Assembly (NCBI GenBank): GCA_028281325.1
Contig: JANQKC010000027.1
Location: 244,885 to 308,884, forward strand
Source: Alphaproteobacteria bacterium
Lineage (GTDB): Bacteria > Pseudomonadota > Alphaproteobacteria > UBA8366
DNA: 64,000 nt
Direction: 5' to 3'
Part shown: positions 42,730-51,628 of the stretch, one piece after another
Layout of the letters: each line of letters begins with the position of its first letter
Position numbering within the stretch: the stretch's first letter is position 1
Program-made: the position numbers and the translations under genes
The notes under the pieces: generated by a model
Database searches by the model: none
What the model saw: the letters and a program-made list of their open reading frames with translations, nothing else
What the model was told of the DNA's origin: nothing

Positions 42730-43814
42730 TCCAGCCCCAGGTCCTGTGCGACGGCTTCGTAGGTAACCTTGCCCTGGTGGACATTCAGCCCTTCCCGGAA
42801 ATTCGCATCGTCGGTTAACGCTTGGCGATAACCTTCGTTCGCCAAACGGAGAACATACGGCAGCGTGGCGTTGTTCAGCGCCTGCGTCGATGTGCGGGCG
42901 ACCGCGCCCGGCATATTCGTCACGCAGTAGTGAACGACGTCGTGCACCGTATAGACCGGATCGGCATGCGTGGTCGGACGCGAGGTCTCGAAACAGCCGC
43001 CTTGATCGATCGCGATATCGACCATGACCGACCCCGGTTGCATTTTACGCACCATCTCTTCGGTCACGAGCTTCGGCGCGGCGCCCCCCGGCACAAGCAC
43101 CGCCCCGATCACGAGATCGGCGGTACAGACGAGCTGTTCGATCGCGTCGACGGTCGAATAGATCGTGTTGAGCTGGCCGCCGAACCGCATGTCCAGTTCG
43201 TCGAGCCGGCTAAGCGAACGCTCCAGCACGGTGACCTTGGCTTCAAGCCCCATCGCCATCCGCGCCGCATTGATCCCCGACACGCCGCCGCCGATGACGC
43301 AGACGCGTCCGGCCTGAACGCCCGGGACACCGCCCAGCAACACACCGGCGCCGCCGCTCTCCTTTTCCAGGTAGTGCGCCCCGACTTGAATGCTCATCCG
43401 GCCGGCGACTTCGCTCATCGGGGCGAGCAAGGGCAATGGGCGATGTTTGCCGGTCACGGTCTCATAGGCGATGCCGACGCATCCGCTGGCGAGCAACTGC
43501 TCCGTCAGTTCCCGGTCCGCGGCAAGATGCAGATAGGTGAAAAGGACCTGGCCGTCCCGAAGCTTGGCGCATTCCTCCGGTTGCGGTTCCTTCACTTTCA
43601 CGATCAATTCCGCCGCCGCGAAAACATCGTCCGCGGCGTCGACCACCGTCGCCCCCGCCGCGCGGTATGCATCGTCGTTGAAGCCGATCCCGGCCCCCGC
43701 GCGCGTTTCGACCATCACCTCATGACCGTTGTGCACGATCTCGCGCACGCTGCCGGGCGCAAGCCCGACACGGTATTCATGTGTCTTGATTTCCTTCGGC
43801 ACCCCAACCAGCAT
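42696..43814 (-). CDS. ald: Alanine dehydrogenase
   Basis: NAD-dependent oxidative deamination of L-alanine to pyruvate. Family marks are MLVGVPKEIKTHEYRVGL at the start, the substrate Lys/His region (LIVKVKEPQPEE; FTYLHLAAD), the Rossmann loop VIGGGVSGINAARMAMGL, and VDIAIDQGGCFETSRPTTH. At 372 residues it matches Ald closely. It stands alone and converges on the PilZ gene. Confidence 0.97.
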   Translation of the reverse strand: MLVGVPKEIKTHEYRVGLAPGSVREIVHNGHEVMVETRAGAGIGFNDDAYRAAGATVVDAADDVFAAAELIVKVKEPQPEECAKLRDGQVLFTYLHLAADRELTEQLLASGCVGIAYETVTGKHRPLPLLAPMSEVAGRMSIQVGAHYLEKESGGAGVLLGGVPGVQAGRVCVIGGGVSGINAARMAMGLEAKVTVLERSLSRLDELDMRFGGQLNTIYSTVDAIEQLVCTADLVIGAVLVPGGAAPKLVTEEMVRKMQPGSVMVDIAIDQGGCFETSRPTTHADPVYTVHDVVHYCVTNMPGAVARTSTQALNNATLPYVLRLANEGYRQALTDDANFREGLNVHQGKVTYEAVAQDLGLDYLPAEEALRL

Positions 43815-43893
43815 GTCCTGCCCTCCCGTGCGTGGCGATGGTCCGCCCGGCCATTACCGTAGGGCGGCCTACCGCCTAATAAAAGGGCAATTT

Positions 43894-46119
43894 TTACGCC
43901 GGTCGGAATTGTCGCAGAGCGGCGGCGACGTCTTCGAACAGGGCCGGCCAATCGTCCTCGCACCGGAACAGACGCATCGTCGGATACCACGGCGACTCGT
44001 CACGGTCGAGCAGCCACCGCCAGTCGGACGCCTTGTACAGCAACACCCACACGGGCAGGCCAAGCGCGCCGGCAAGATGCGCCATTGCTGTATCGACCGA
44101 AATCACCAGATCGAGATCCAGCATGACCCGCGCGGTATCGTGGAAATCCAAAACGTCCTGGACGACGTCGGTGAAGACCATACCCGGCGGCGGTTCCTGT
44201 TTCCCCGCCGGGCCGGTCTGAAGCCCAAAGAATTCGACATTGGCCACGGCGGCCAAGGGCGCGAATTCCGCAAGCGCCCGGGTTCGGTGTTTATCCCGTG
44301 AATACCCGGGGTTACCCGCCCATGCTAATCCAATCTTCAAGGCCCCCTCGGTCGCAGCCACCGGAGTCGGGTCAAGGCCTTCGACATACGGTATCGACGC
44401 CGGGATACTGTCGAGATCGCTCTCGAAGATTCTTGGCAGACTCATCATCGGAACGTGAAGGTCGTAGTCCCGCGCCTCGCGGTTCTCGAACACGCCCGAG
44501 AGGCCGGCAACGTGCTCGAACAGACGAATGACCGGCTTGCGGCATTCGGCGATGACCGTGCCGCCGCGGGCCGCGACCAAGGGCGCGTATCGAATGAACT
44601 GAACCGCATCGCCGAGCCCCTGCTCGCTCCACAGCAGGACCGTGCGGCCGTCCAGCGGTTCGCCGTCCCATTGCGGGACGTCGAACTTGCGGCCGTAGTC
44701 GCGACGGCGCAGACGCCACTCGAAATGGCGCCACCCTTCCTCGAACTCGCCTTCGGTCAGGAGAAGATGGCTGTAATTGAAATGAGCATCGACATGATCC
44801 GGATCGGCAGCGAGCGCACGCTCAAAGGCAGATCGCGCGCCGACACGATCGTCCATCAAATTGAGGGCCACGCCCAGATTGTTAAGGGCGTTTGCATGCG
44901 CAGGATCCATATCGAGGACACTTTGAAATTCGGCGACGGCCCGATCCACATCGTCTTTCAGCAATAACGCCCGGCCCAGCGACGTCCGCAACATCGCGCT
45001 GTCCGGCGTTTCGGCCAACCCGGCCCGCAATACCGTCTCCGCGTTATCGAATTGCTTCATCTCCGCGAGGGTCATGCCAAGGTTGTTATGCGCGTCGAGA
45101 TACCCCGGCGATATTTTCAGCGCTTTCGCCCAGACTTGGCAGGCATCCGACGACTGGTTCAACGCGCGCAACACCAAGCCGTAACTGTTCAGATAACTGG
45201 CCGCGCCGGGATTGGCCGCGATCGCCTTCTCGATCAGCGGCTTCGCGCCGCGGTTGTCGCCGCGTTGATGAAGAACGGTCCCGAGAAGGTGCAACGCGTC
45301 CGCGTGATCGGGCGACATATCCAAAACACTGCGGTATTTGGTTTCGGCGACGTCCAGCGCGCCCGCGCGATGGGCCGCCATCGCCGCTTGCAAGATTTCT
45401 CTCGCGACTACCGCCTGGCCTTCCGGCGGGACCGGAGCCGCCGGACGAGGCAGTTTGATCCCGGTGAGTTGGGTGAACTGTTCCCGGGACATCGCGCCAT
45501 CGGGCGGCCGGCGGCCGCCATACTCGATCTCCGCATCCGGTCGTTTGCGGATCACGAATTCGATGCCTGCTTCGGCGATCGGGGTCAGCGTTTGGTCGAA
45601 CCGGGGCAGTTCGTAGCGAAAGCTCGCCGAAAGCAGCTCCAGTTTCTGGATATCCGCCGCCGGACCCAACGCCGACAGCATCACCAACAGGTTCCGGGAA
45701 TGCGCGCTCCACGACTCCTGCTTGAAGATCGTGAAGGTCCACTTGTGGTCCGAATTGAAACTGCTGGGGAAGACGCCCTGTTCGTACAGATCTTCGTCGG
45801 GGACGGTGACAATCAGATACCCGCCGGGCTTGAGGATGCGAAACCAGTTCGCCAAGCCGAGCCCCGGATCGTGGAGATGCTCGAGACAATGGCTTGAATG
45901 GACAAAGTCGTAGGTCGCATCGTCGACACCGTCCATCGCCTCGGCGTCGCCATCCGACAAGTCCCAAATCCGCACCGCCCCCATGCGGGGAAAAAGCTCC
46001 CGGTACAGTGACAACGGGTCCGGCGCGCCGCCGATATCGATCCCGTCGCCGGAAAAATACCGGTTCAGGAAATTCGGGTCCGACTGGCGGCGCGCAATGG
46101 ATTTGCTGCATTCCTTCAT
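43894..46119 (-). CDS. Methyltransferase-TPR-glycosyltransferase fusion protein
   Basis: The 741-residue protein has three parts. Residues 1-175 resemble a class I SAM methyltransferase (IDIGGAPDPLSLY; then DFVHSSHCLEHLHDP and WFRILKPGGYLIVTVPDED). Residues about 240-430 hold five to six TPR repeats (HADALHLLGTVLHQRGD and similar units). Residues about 470-741 resemble a heptosyltransferase/GT9-like or TPR-linked glycosyltransferase domain (SEQGLGDAVQFIRYAP; LKIGLAWAGNPGYSRD; LVISVDTAMAHLAGALG). It is probably soluble and acts on a surface or flagellar glycan; the acceptor is unknown. Confidence 0.8.
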   Translation of the reverse strand: MKECSKSIARRQSDPNFLNRYFSGDGIDIGGAPDPLSLYRELFPRMGAVRIWDLSDGDAEAMDGVDDATYDFVHSSHCLEHLHDPGLGLANWFRILKPGGYLIVTVPDEDLYEQGVFPSSFNSDHKWTFTIFKQESWSAHSRNLLVMLSALGPAADIQKLELLSASFRYELPRFDQTLTPIAEAGIEFVIRKRPDAEIEYGGRRPPDGAMSREQFTQLTGIKLPRPAAPVPPEGQAVVAREILQAAMAAHRAGALDVAETKYRSVLDMSPDHADALHLLGTVLHQRGDNRGAKPLIEKAIAANPGAASYLNSYGLVLRALNQSSDACQVWAKALKISPGYLDAHNNLGMTLAEMKQFDNAETVLRAGLAETPDSAMLRTSLGRALLLKDDVDRAVAEFQSVLDMDPAHANALNNLGVALNLMDDRVGARSAFERALAADPDHVDAHFNYSHLLLTEGEFEEGWRHFEWRLRRRDYGRKFDVPQWDGEPLDGRTVLLWSEQGLGDAVQFIRYAPLVAARGGTVIAECRKPVIRLFEHVAGLSGVFENREARDYDLHVPMMSLPRIFESDLDSIPASIPYVEGLDPTPVAATEGALKIGLAWAGNPGYSRDKHRTRALAEFAPLAAVANVEFFGLQTGPAGKQEPPPGMVFTDVVQDVLDFHDTARVMLDLDLVISVDTAMAHLAGALGLPVWVLLYKASDWRWLLDRDESPWYPTMRLFRCEDDWPALFEDVAAALRQFRPA

Positions 46120-46189
46120 CGGTGAACTTTGCCGCCCGACACCCTACCCCTTCGGGCGTTTTCCATCCGCCGGGCCATACGCGTCGCAG

Positions 46190-46603
46190 TCAGCTTGGGC
46201 GTCCTTTCAGTTCGAGCACGTTGTCTTCCGGATCCTTGATGTAAAGTGACGGCCCGCCGCCCTCCGCGCCGTAGCGCTCGGCAACATCCCCGACCACAAT
46301 ACCATTCGCCTTGAGATGCGCGCGCAACTCGTCCTCTTGGAACGGATCGATGCCGATACAGAAATGGTCCATGTTGCGTCCTTCGACCCCAGGCGACCGC
46401 CCGCCTGCCCGGCCCAATTGCCCGTGCGTATCGACAAGATCGATAAGCGACTGACCGGCCCGCAACTGATAGAGCCCGATGTCCGGCTGGGCGCGTTCCA
46501 ACACGCACCCCAGAACGTCGCAATAGAATCGTTTCATCGCACTGATGTTGGTGGCGCGTAGGACCACGTGATCGAGACCTTTGATTCTGAATGGGGCGTT
46601 CAT
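46190..46603 (-). CDS. VOC-family (glyoxalase/dioxygenase-fold) protein
   Basis: The ATG at 46603 follows AAGGGGA at a good distance. The 137-residue protein has the paired beta-alpha-beta-beta-beta fold: LDHVVLRATNISAMKRFYCD with the first metal His, NMDHFCIGIDPF with the second, and a final Glu in DNVLELKG. This is the metal site of vicinal-oxygen-chelate enzymes such as glyoxalase I, fosfomycin-resistance proteins or extradiol dioxygenases; the substrate is not predictable. Confidence 0.87.
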   Translation of the reverse strand: MNAPFRIKGLDHVVLRATNISAMKRFYCDVLGCVLERAQPDIGLYQLRAGQSLIDLVDTHGQLGRAGGRSPGVEGRNMDHFCIGIDPFQEDELRAHLKANGIVVGDVAERYGAEGGGPSLYIKDPEDNVLELKGRPS

Positions 46604-47175
46604 GTCAGTCCCCTTTGAAGATGCAGGTTGCGCTGCCTCCGGTAACACGATGTCGATCATGCTGTGGGTCTGTCATACGGTTTCGGGTCCGGTTAGGATT
46701 CTGTTCTAGCACCGAAGAACTTCACAGTTCAAAGAACGTCATCGTATTACACTAATACCGATTGCCGCATCGCTGTCACAAACGAATATTACTGTAACAT
46801 ATTTTCTTCAGATACGCTTGTGCAAAGCAAAACTCGATTACGCGAACTCTTCACGCCTCGAACTCACGCCGCTTCGCAAAGATATGATTTTTTTGTCACT
46901 ACTGGAATCGAATCCCGATGGAATAGGCATCGCAGTATTGGGAAAGTCGTCGCGAAGGTTTACAAACCTAGCCATTCAATTCGGAGTGAACTGTGCTTTC
47001 GGCATCGGGTGGCGGTGAACCTCAGCATTTAGGGAATACAGGCTTCAGGAAAGTCTTGTCGAGCCGGTAAAGCAACGACCGATCACTCGACCCGATGACT
47101 TTCTCCGTCGATTTCCACCGGCGATACGGGCGCTGCCCACCGATTGCGGAAGCGAAGCTAGGGACGGTTTTGAAC
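46604..47175. other. Long gap with low-GC core, no supported gene
   Basis: About 570 bases between the VOC gene and the PP2C-like gene. The part near 46720-46930 is clearly richer in A+T than its surroundings. Short open frames exist (for example 46818-47018), but none has a ribosome site or a recognisable product, and their residue make-up does not look like a protein of this genome. I see no hairpin terminator, tRNA or repeat. It may be decayed or transferred DNA, or hold a small RNA. Confidence 0.5.
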
Positions 47176-47976
47176 ATGACCTGGGTTGCCGCCGCAGACT
47201 ATCGACGCGCCAACCGACTCGAGGAACGCCGGCAGCATCCCTGCCAGGTATACGGCAAGGTCGATCACATCAGCATCGACCTGATGGTCGGCGCGATTGC
47301 ATCCGGATCTTCGGAGGCGAGACTCTCCCATATCGGATCGAAAACCGCGGTCCGCGCCGCGCTCGACCATTTGCGCCAGAATATTCCAGCCGTTCGCCAC
47401 GCCATCTCCGACGCATCAAGCGGCATGGCGCGCGGACTGTATTCAGGCATGATGTCGACCGTGCTGGACCAGCTACGGGCGGCCGCGTTCGACCACGTCG
47501 CCGCGGTCCGTGACCTGGCGACGACGCTGACGGTCTTCGCGGCCGATCCCAATGGCGTGGCCGCCATGCAGATTGGCGACGGGTTGGTCGTATCCCGCAG
47601 TCACGGCCAGGATTACAGTCTGATCTTCGGTCAACGGGCCGAAGACGTGAACAACCGACGCCTTTTCGTCACCACCGAAGCCCTGGAAGATGCGATGCGC
47701 GTCGGCATCCAGCGTGGCCCGGTCAACTTCCTCTGCGTCGCCAGCCCCACCCTGCGCGATCTCTCGCTGCAGCCGCAGAACGGCAAGCCGCAAAAGAAGT
47801 TCTTCAGGCCCTTGGATCGGTACACCAGCGTCGCGCCGGACGACAGCGAAGTCCACCGGGGCATTCGCAGCTTCCTGCGGTCCGACCGCGTGAACGAGAC
47901 TTTGAACCACGACTTGGGGCTCGCCCTGTGCGGGTATCGCGCCCAAGGCGAGCTGTTCACCGCCTCCGCCGCTTAA
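47176..47976 (+). CDS. PP2C-like protein with degenerate metal site
   Basis: The 266-residue protein follows the PP2C_2 (serine/threonine phosphatase) plan. The start MTWVAAADYRRANRLEERRQ leads to HPCQVYG where the family has PCQD. Then IASGSSEARLSHIGSKTAVR stands where the family has aDGaGSa-x-s-x-GS, followed by ATTLTVFAADPNGVAAMQIG and the retained GDG. The first metal-binding Asp residues therefore look lost, while the GDG Asp is kept, so phosphatase activity is doubtful. An in-frame ATG at 47095 is possible, but the fold starts at 47176. The gene stands alone. Confidence 0.62.
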   Translation: MTWVAAADYRRANRLEERRQHPCQVYGKVDHISIDLMVGAIASGSSEARLSHIGSKTAVRAALDHLRQNIPAVRHAISDASSGMARGLYSGMMSTVLDQLRAAAFDHVAAVRDLATTLTVFAADPNGVAAMQIGDGLVVSRSHGQDYSLIFGQRAEDVNNRRLFVTTEALEDAMRVGIQRGPVNFLCVASPTLRDLSLQPQNGKPQKKFFRPLDRYTSVAPDDSEVHRGIRSFLRSDRVNETLNHDLGLALCGYRAQGELFTASAA

Positions 47977-48142
47977 CCGCCTTTCTTAAGTCTACCGGGT
48001 CTTATGGCTACCGGGATTGCCGCGCGGCCCTTGCTTCGCGGCCGATTTGCCGTACCCGCATCCGCCCCCGATACTAACGGGTGTCCGTCGATGGCTCGAT
48101 GGCCACGACCGAAACAATGGCAGAACGGCGGAGAGAAACGAC

Positions 48143-48943
48143 ATGGCAGGACGCGTGCAGGACAAGGTCGCGCTGGTAACGGGCGCCGGATCGGTCGGCC
48201 CGGGATTTGGAAACGGTAAGGCCTCGGCGGTGCTGCTCGCGCGCGAAGGCGCAACGGTCTTCGCCGCCGACATCAACGAAGACGCCGTCATGGAAACGAA
48301 GCGCCTGATCGAAGAGGAAGGCGGCACCTGCCACGCGCATGTCGGCGATGTGTCCAAATCCGAGACCGTGGCCAACATGGTCGGCGCCTGCACCGATGCC
48401 TTCGGGCGGATCGACATCCTGCACAACAACGTGGGCGGGTCCGCGCCCGGCGGTCCGGTGGAAATGCCGGAAGAGGTGTGGGACCGGCAAATGGATCACA
48501 ACCTTAAGCATGTCTATCTGGTGTGCAAAGCGGTGCTGCCGATCATGGAAGCGCAAGGCAAGGGCGCGATCGTCAACATGTCGTCCGTCGCCGCGCTCAG
48601 CTACACCGGCGCGCATCACATCGCCTATGACGCGACCAAGGCCGCGATCATCAGGTTCAGTCAGGCGGTCGCGATGCAGTACGCCGACAAGGGCATTCGC
48701 TGCAATACGGTGATCCCCGGCCAGATGCACACGCCGCTAGTCGAGGCCCGGTTGGCCGGCGACCGAGCCGGCGGCGACGTGGAGCGCATCATCCGCGAAC
48801 GCAACGAGCGCGTCCCGATGGGCCATATGGGCGACGCCTGGGATGTCGCCTATGCCGTCCTGTATCTCGCGTCCGACGAGGCGAAATACGTGACCGGCAC
48901 GCAAATCCTCGTGGACGGCGGCCTGACGCTGAAAAGCGACTGA
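48143..48943 (+). CDS. Short-chain dehydrogenase/reductase
   Basis: Classical SDR of 266 residues: cofactor loop VTGAGSVGPGFGNGKASAVL (a wider TG-x3-G-x-G than usual), ADINED after strand 2, HNNVGG (NNAG variant), the active-site Ser in MSSVAALS and the YxxxK pair in AYDATKAA, and C-terminal VTGTQILVDGGLT. The ATG at 48143 follows GGAG. The substrate is unknown; it may belong with the catabolic genes that follow. Confidence 0.92.
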   Translation: MAGRVQDKVALVTGAGSVGPGFGNGKASAVLLAREGATVFAADINEDAVMETKRLIEEEGGTCHAHVGDVSKSETVANMVGACTDAFGRIDILHNNVGGSAPGGPVEMPEEVWDRQMDHNLKHVYLVCKAVLPIMEAQGKGAIVNMSSVAALSYTGAHHIAYDATKAAIIRFSQAVAMQYADKGIRCNTVIPGQMHTPLVEARLAGDRAGGDVERIIRERNERVPMGHMGDAWDVAYAVLYLASDEAKYVTGTQILVDGGLTLKSD

Positions 48944-49001
48944 CCGGTGCCCGTAGATTTCCGCTATCCTCGCAGACCGTCTATGCTGGCGGATAGAAAA
49001 A

Positions 49002-49020
49002 CGCCGGGCGTAACCCGGCG
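49002..49020. promoter_or_regulatory. Hairpin ahead of the sulfatase gene
   Basis: A perfect 7-bp stem CGCCGGG / CCCGGCG with a 5-base loop, 18 bases before the sulfatase start and 59 bases after the SDR stop. Read on the minus strand it is followed by T5, so it resembles a terminator for antisense transcripts. On the plus strand it has no T-run and could affect the sulfatase leader. Confidence 0.4.
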
Positions 49021-49038
49021 CGCAAAAACAGGTGGGAA

Positions 49039-50589
49039 ATGCCGAAGAAACCGAACATTCTGCTTATCACGTCGGACCAGCAACGGGGCGATTGCTACGG
49101 CTTCGAAGGCCGCAAGGTGAAGACCCCGCATCTCGACCGGATGGCACAAAACGGAACCCGGTTCAGCGCCTGCATCACGCCCAACGTGGTCTGTCAGCCG
49201 TCACGCGCCTCGATCCTCACCGGCTTGCTGCCGCTGAGCCACGGGGTCTGCGATAACGGCATCGACCTCGACCCGGCCGTCGGCGAAACGGGTTTCGCCC
49301 GCCGCCTCGCCGCCGCCGGGTATCGCTCGGCCTTCATCGGCAAGGCGCATTTCGCCACCAAGGGCACCTTCGCCCCCACCGGCTCGCCCGAATGCCAATA
49401 CAGTTCCCAGGATTTCGGCGACGATTGGTATGGCCCCTATATGGGCTTCGACCATGCAGAGTTGATGTGCTTCGGCCATTTCCACAAGAAACGGAATCCG
49501 ATGATGCCGCCGAGCGGCCAGCATTTCGAGCGCTGGTATTACGGCCATGGCGAGCGGAACGGCCAGGAGGTCTGGGACCTTTGGGGCACGGAACTGCCGC
49601 CCAGCACCGGGGCGAACCAGACATGGCATTCCGCCTTGCCGGAAGCCTGGCACACGAGCACCTGGATCGGCGACCGGACCGTCGACTTCCTGCGCCGGCA
49701 CGACAACGATGAGCCCTTCGTCCTGTGGGCGTCCTTCCCCGATCCGCATCATCCCTTCGACTGCCCCGAACCGTGGAGCCGCCTGCACCATCCCGACGAG
49801 GTCGATATCTCAACGACCCACGCGATGGACCTGGACGCCCGGCCCTGGTGGCATCGGGCGTCGCTCGAAGGCGAACCGCAGATGGACGATCCCGAACTCG
49901 TGGAGTTCCGCAAGACCGGCTCCCGCGCGCCGGTGCAGACCGAGGCGCAATTGCGGGATATGACGGCGAACTACTACGGCATGATCTCGCTGATCGACCA
50001 CAATGTCGGCCGCATCTTCGATGCGCTCGACGCCTACGGTCTCGCCGAAGACACCATCGTGGTCTACACCACGGACCATGGCGACCTGTTGGGCGATCAC
50101 GGCCTCTACCTGAAGGGGCCGACGCCGTATGAGGGCCTGCTGCGGGTCGGCATGCTGTTCCACGGCCCCGGCGTCCCCGCGTCCCGCGTGGTCGACGACC
50201 CCGTCTCGACCCTCGACCTGGCGGCCACTTTCATGGACCTCGCGGGAACCGAGAAGCCCGAGGAAATCCAGAGCGAAAGCCTGATGCCCCTGGTGACCGG
50301 CAAAACCGGCGCGTCGCGCGACGTCGCCTACAACGAATGGAACCTGGCCGCGACCCGTTGCGGGGTGCCGCTGACGCTGCGCACGATCCGGACGAAAACG
50401 CATAAGTGCACCTTCGAACTGGAGTCCGGCGCGGGCGAACTCTACGACCTCGCCAACGATCCGGGCGAGATGACGAATGTGTTCGACGATGCCGGCTACA
50501 GCGCCGTGCGCAAGGAATTGGAAGACATGATGCGCGCCCGGCCGGGCAAGATCCTGAACGACTTCGCCGATCCGGTCGGCGCGGCCTAA
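49039..50589 (+). CDS. Type I sulfatase (formylglycine-dependent)
   Basis: Alkaline-phosphatase-superfamily sulfatase of 516 residues. The N-terminal metal site is in NILLITSDQQRGDCYG, and Cys52 lies in VCQPSRAS, matching the C-x-P-S-R motif that is changed to formylglycine. The second metal cluster is VYTTDHGDLLGDHGLYLKG. There is no signal peptide, so it is probably cytoplasmic. Related enzymes cleave choline, aryl or alkyl sulfates; the substrate is not defined here. A maturation enzyme is not in the window. Confidence 0.9.
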   Translation: MPKKPNILLITSDQQRGDCYGFEGRKVKTPHLDRMAQNGTRFSACITPNVVCQPSRASILTGLLPLSHGVCDNGIDLDPAVGETGFARRLAAAGYRSAFIGKAHFATKGTFAPTGSPECQYSSQDFGDDWYGPYMGFDHAELMCFGHFHKKRNPMMPPSGQHFERWYYGHGERNGQEVWDLWGTELPPSTGANQTWHSALPEAWHTSTWIGDRTVDFLRRHDNDEPFVLWASFPDPHHPFDCPEPWSRLHHPDEVDISTTHAMDLDARPWWHRASLEGEPQMDDPELVEFRKTGSRAPVQTEAQLRDMTANYYGMISLIDHNVGRIFDALDAYGLAEDTIVVYTTDHGDLLGDHGLYLKGPTPYEGLLRVGMLFHGPGVPASRVVDDPVSTLDLAATFMDLAGTEKPEEIQSESLMPLVTGKTGASRDVAYNEWNLAATRCGVPLTLRTIRTKTHKCTFELESGAGELYDLANDPGEMTNVFDDAGYSAVRKELEDMMRARPGKILNDFADPVGAA

Positions 50590-50788
50590 CGGGCGGTTGG
50601 CGGCCGTCTGTTGGGCCGGTATCACTCCGCCCGGTTATGGCGTAAAGTGGGTCGATCTGGCCCGCATTCGCGCGGCTGTCCCTGCCTGCAACCGTGGTCC
50701 GGCCCTAACTGGACAGCGCCCTGTCCGCCGCGATACACCCTGTAGCAGACAATTCGATACAGGAAGCCCCGAGCCCTAAGGAAACACC

Positions 50789-51580
50789 ATGACCGATCAG
50801 CTTCTCTTCGAGACCAAAGACCATATCGCCACGATCACCTTGAACCGCCCGGACGTGCTGAACGCCTTCACGGAAGAGATGATCCGGGCCTGGGTCGCCG
50901 CGCTGGAAGAATGCCGCGACAACGACGACATCCACGTGGTCGTCCTGACCGGCGCCGGGCGCGCCTTCTGCGCCGGCGGCGACGTGCGGGCGATGAAGGA
51001 AAGCCCCGAGCGGAACAACCCGAACCTGACCAAGAGCCGGCTGTGGGACATGGTGCAGCATATCCCGAAGACGCTTCAGGAACTGGACAAGCCGATCATC
51101 GCCGCCGTCAACGGCCCGGCCACCGGCGCGGGCATGGACATGGCGAGCATGTGCGATATCCGCATCGCCGCCGAAAGCGCGAAATTCGCCGAGAGCTACG
51201 TCCGCATGGGCCTCGTGCCCGGCGCGGGCGGCTGTTGGTTCCTGCCGCGGCTGGTCGGCATGCCGAAGGCGCTGGAACTGCTCTACACCGCCGATTTCGT
51301 GGAAGCGGCCGAAGCCAAGGAAATCGGCCTCGTCAACCACGTCTATCCGGACGACGAGTTGATGGAGCAGACCTACAAGCTGGCGACCAAGATCGCGCGC
51401 CGCGCGCCCATTTCGGTGCGGTTGATCAAGCGCGCGACCTATCAGGGGCAGCGCGTCGACCTGGTCACCCATCTCGACCAGATTTCGTCGCATATGACCA
51501 TCGCGCGGTCGAGCGACGACCATATGGAAGCGGTCGACGCCTTCCTCGAAAAGCGCCATCCCCAGTTCAAGGGCAAGTAA
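50789..51580 (+). CDS. Crotonase-family protein (enoyl-CoA hydratase/isomerase-like)
   Basis: The 263-residue protein has the crotonase fold: VVVLTGAGRAFCAGGDVRAM (oxyanion hole) and AAVNGPATGAGMDMASMCDI. Against enoyl-CoA hydratase the catalytic Glu pair is changed: Asp stands in GAGMDMA for the first Glu, and Tyr in FAESYV for the second. It may thus be an isomerase, hydrolase or other crotonase rather than a true hydratase. The C-terminus (THLDQISSHMTIARSSDDHM) is shared with the lone fragment encoded at 57796-58005. The tandem FMN enzymes follow after 48 bases. Confidence 0.9.
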   Translation: MTDQLLFETKDHIATITLNRPDVLNAFTEEMIRAWVAALEECRDNDDIHVVVLTGAGRAFCAGGDVRAMKESPERNNPNLTKSRLWDMVQHIPKTLQELDKPIIAAVNGPATGAGMDMASMCDIRIAAESAKFAESYVRMGLVPGAGGCWFLPRLVGMPKALELLYTADFVEAAEAKEIGLVNHVYPDDELMEQTYKLATKIARRAPISVRLIKRATYQGQRVDLVTHLDQISSHMTIARSSDDHMEAVDAFLEKRHPQFKGK

Positions 51581-51628
51581 CGCGCAATTCCCAGAATCGG
51601 ACGGACATAAAGAAGCAGCGAGACACGT

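Noticed and set aside
46818..47032. Two overlapping short frames in the AT-rich gap as genes
   Set aside because: No ribosome site, no family resemblance, and the frames exclude each other.
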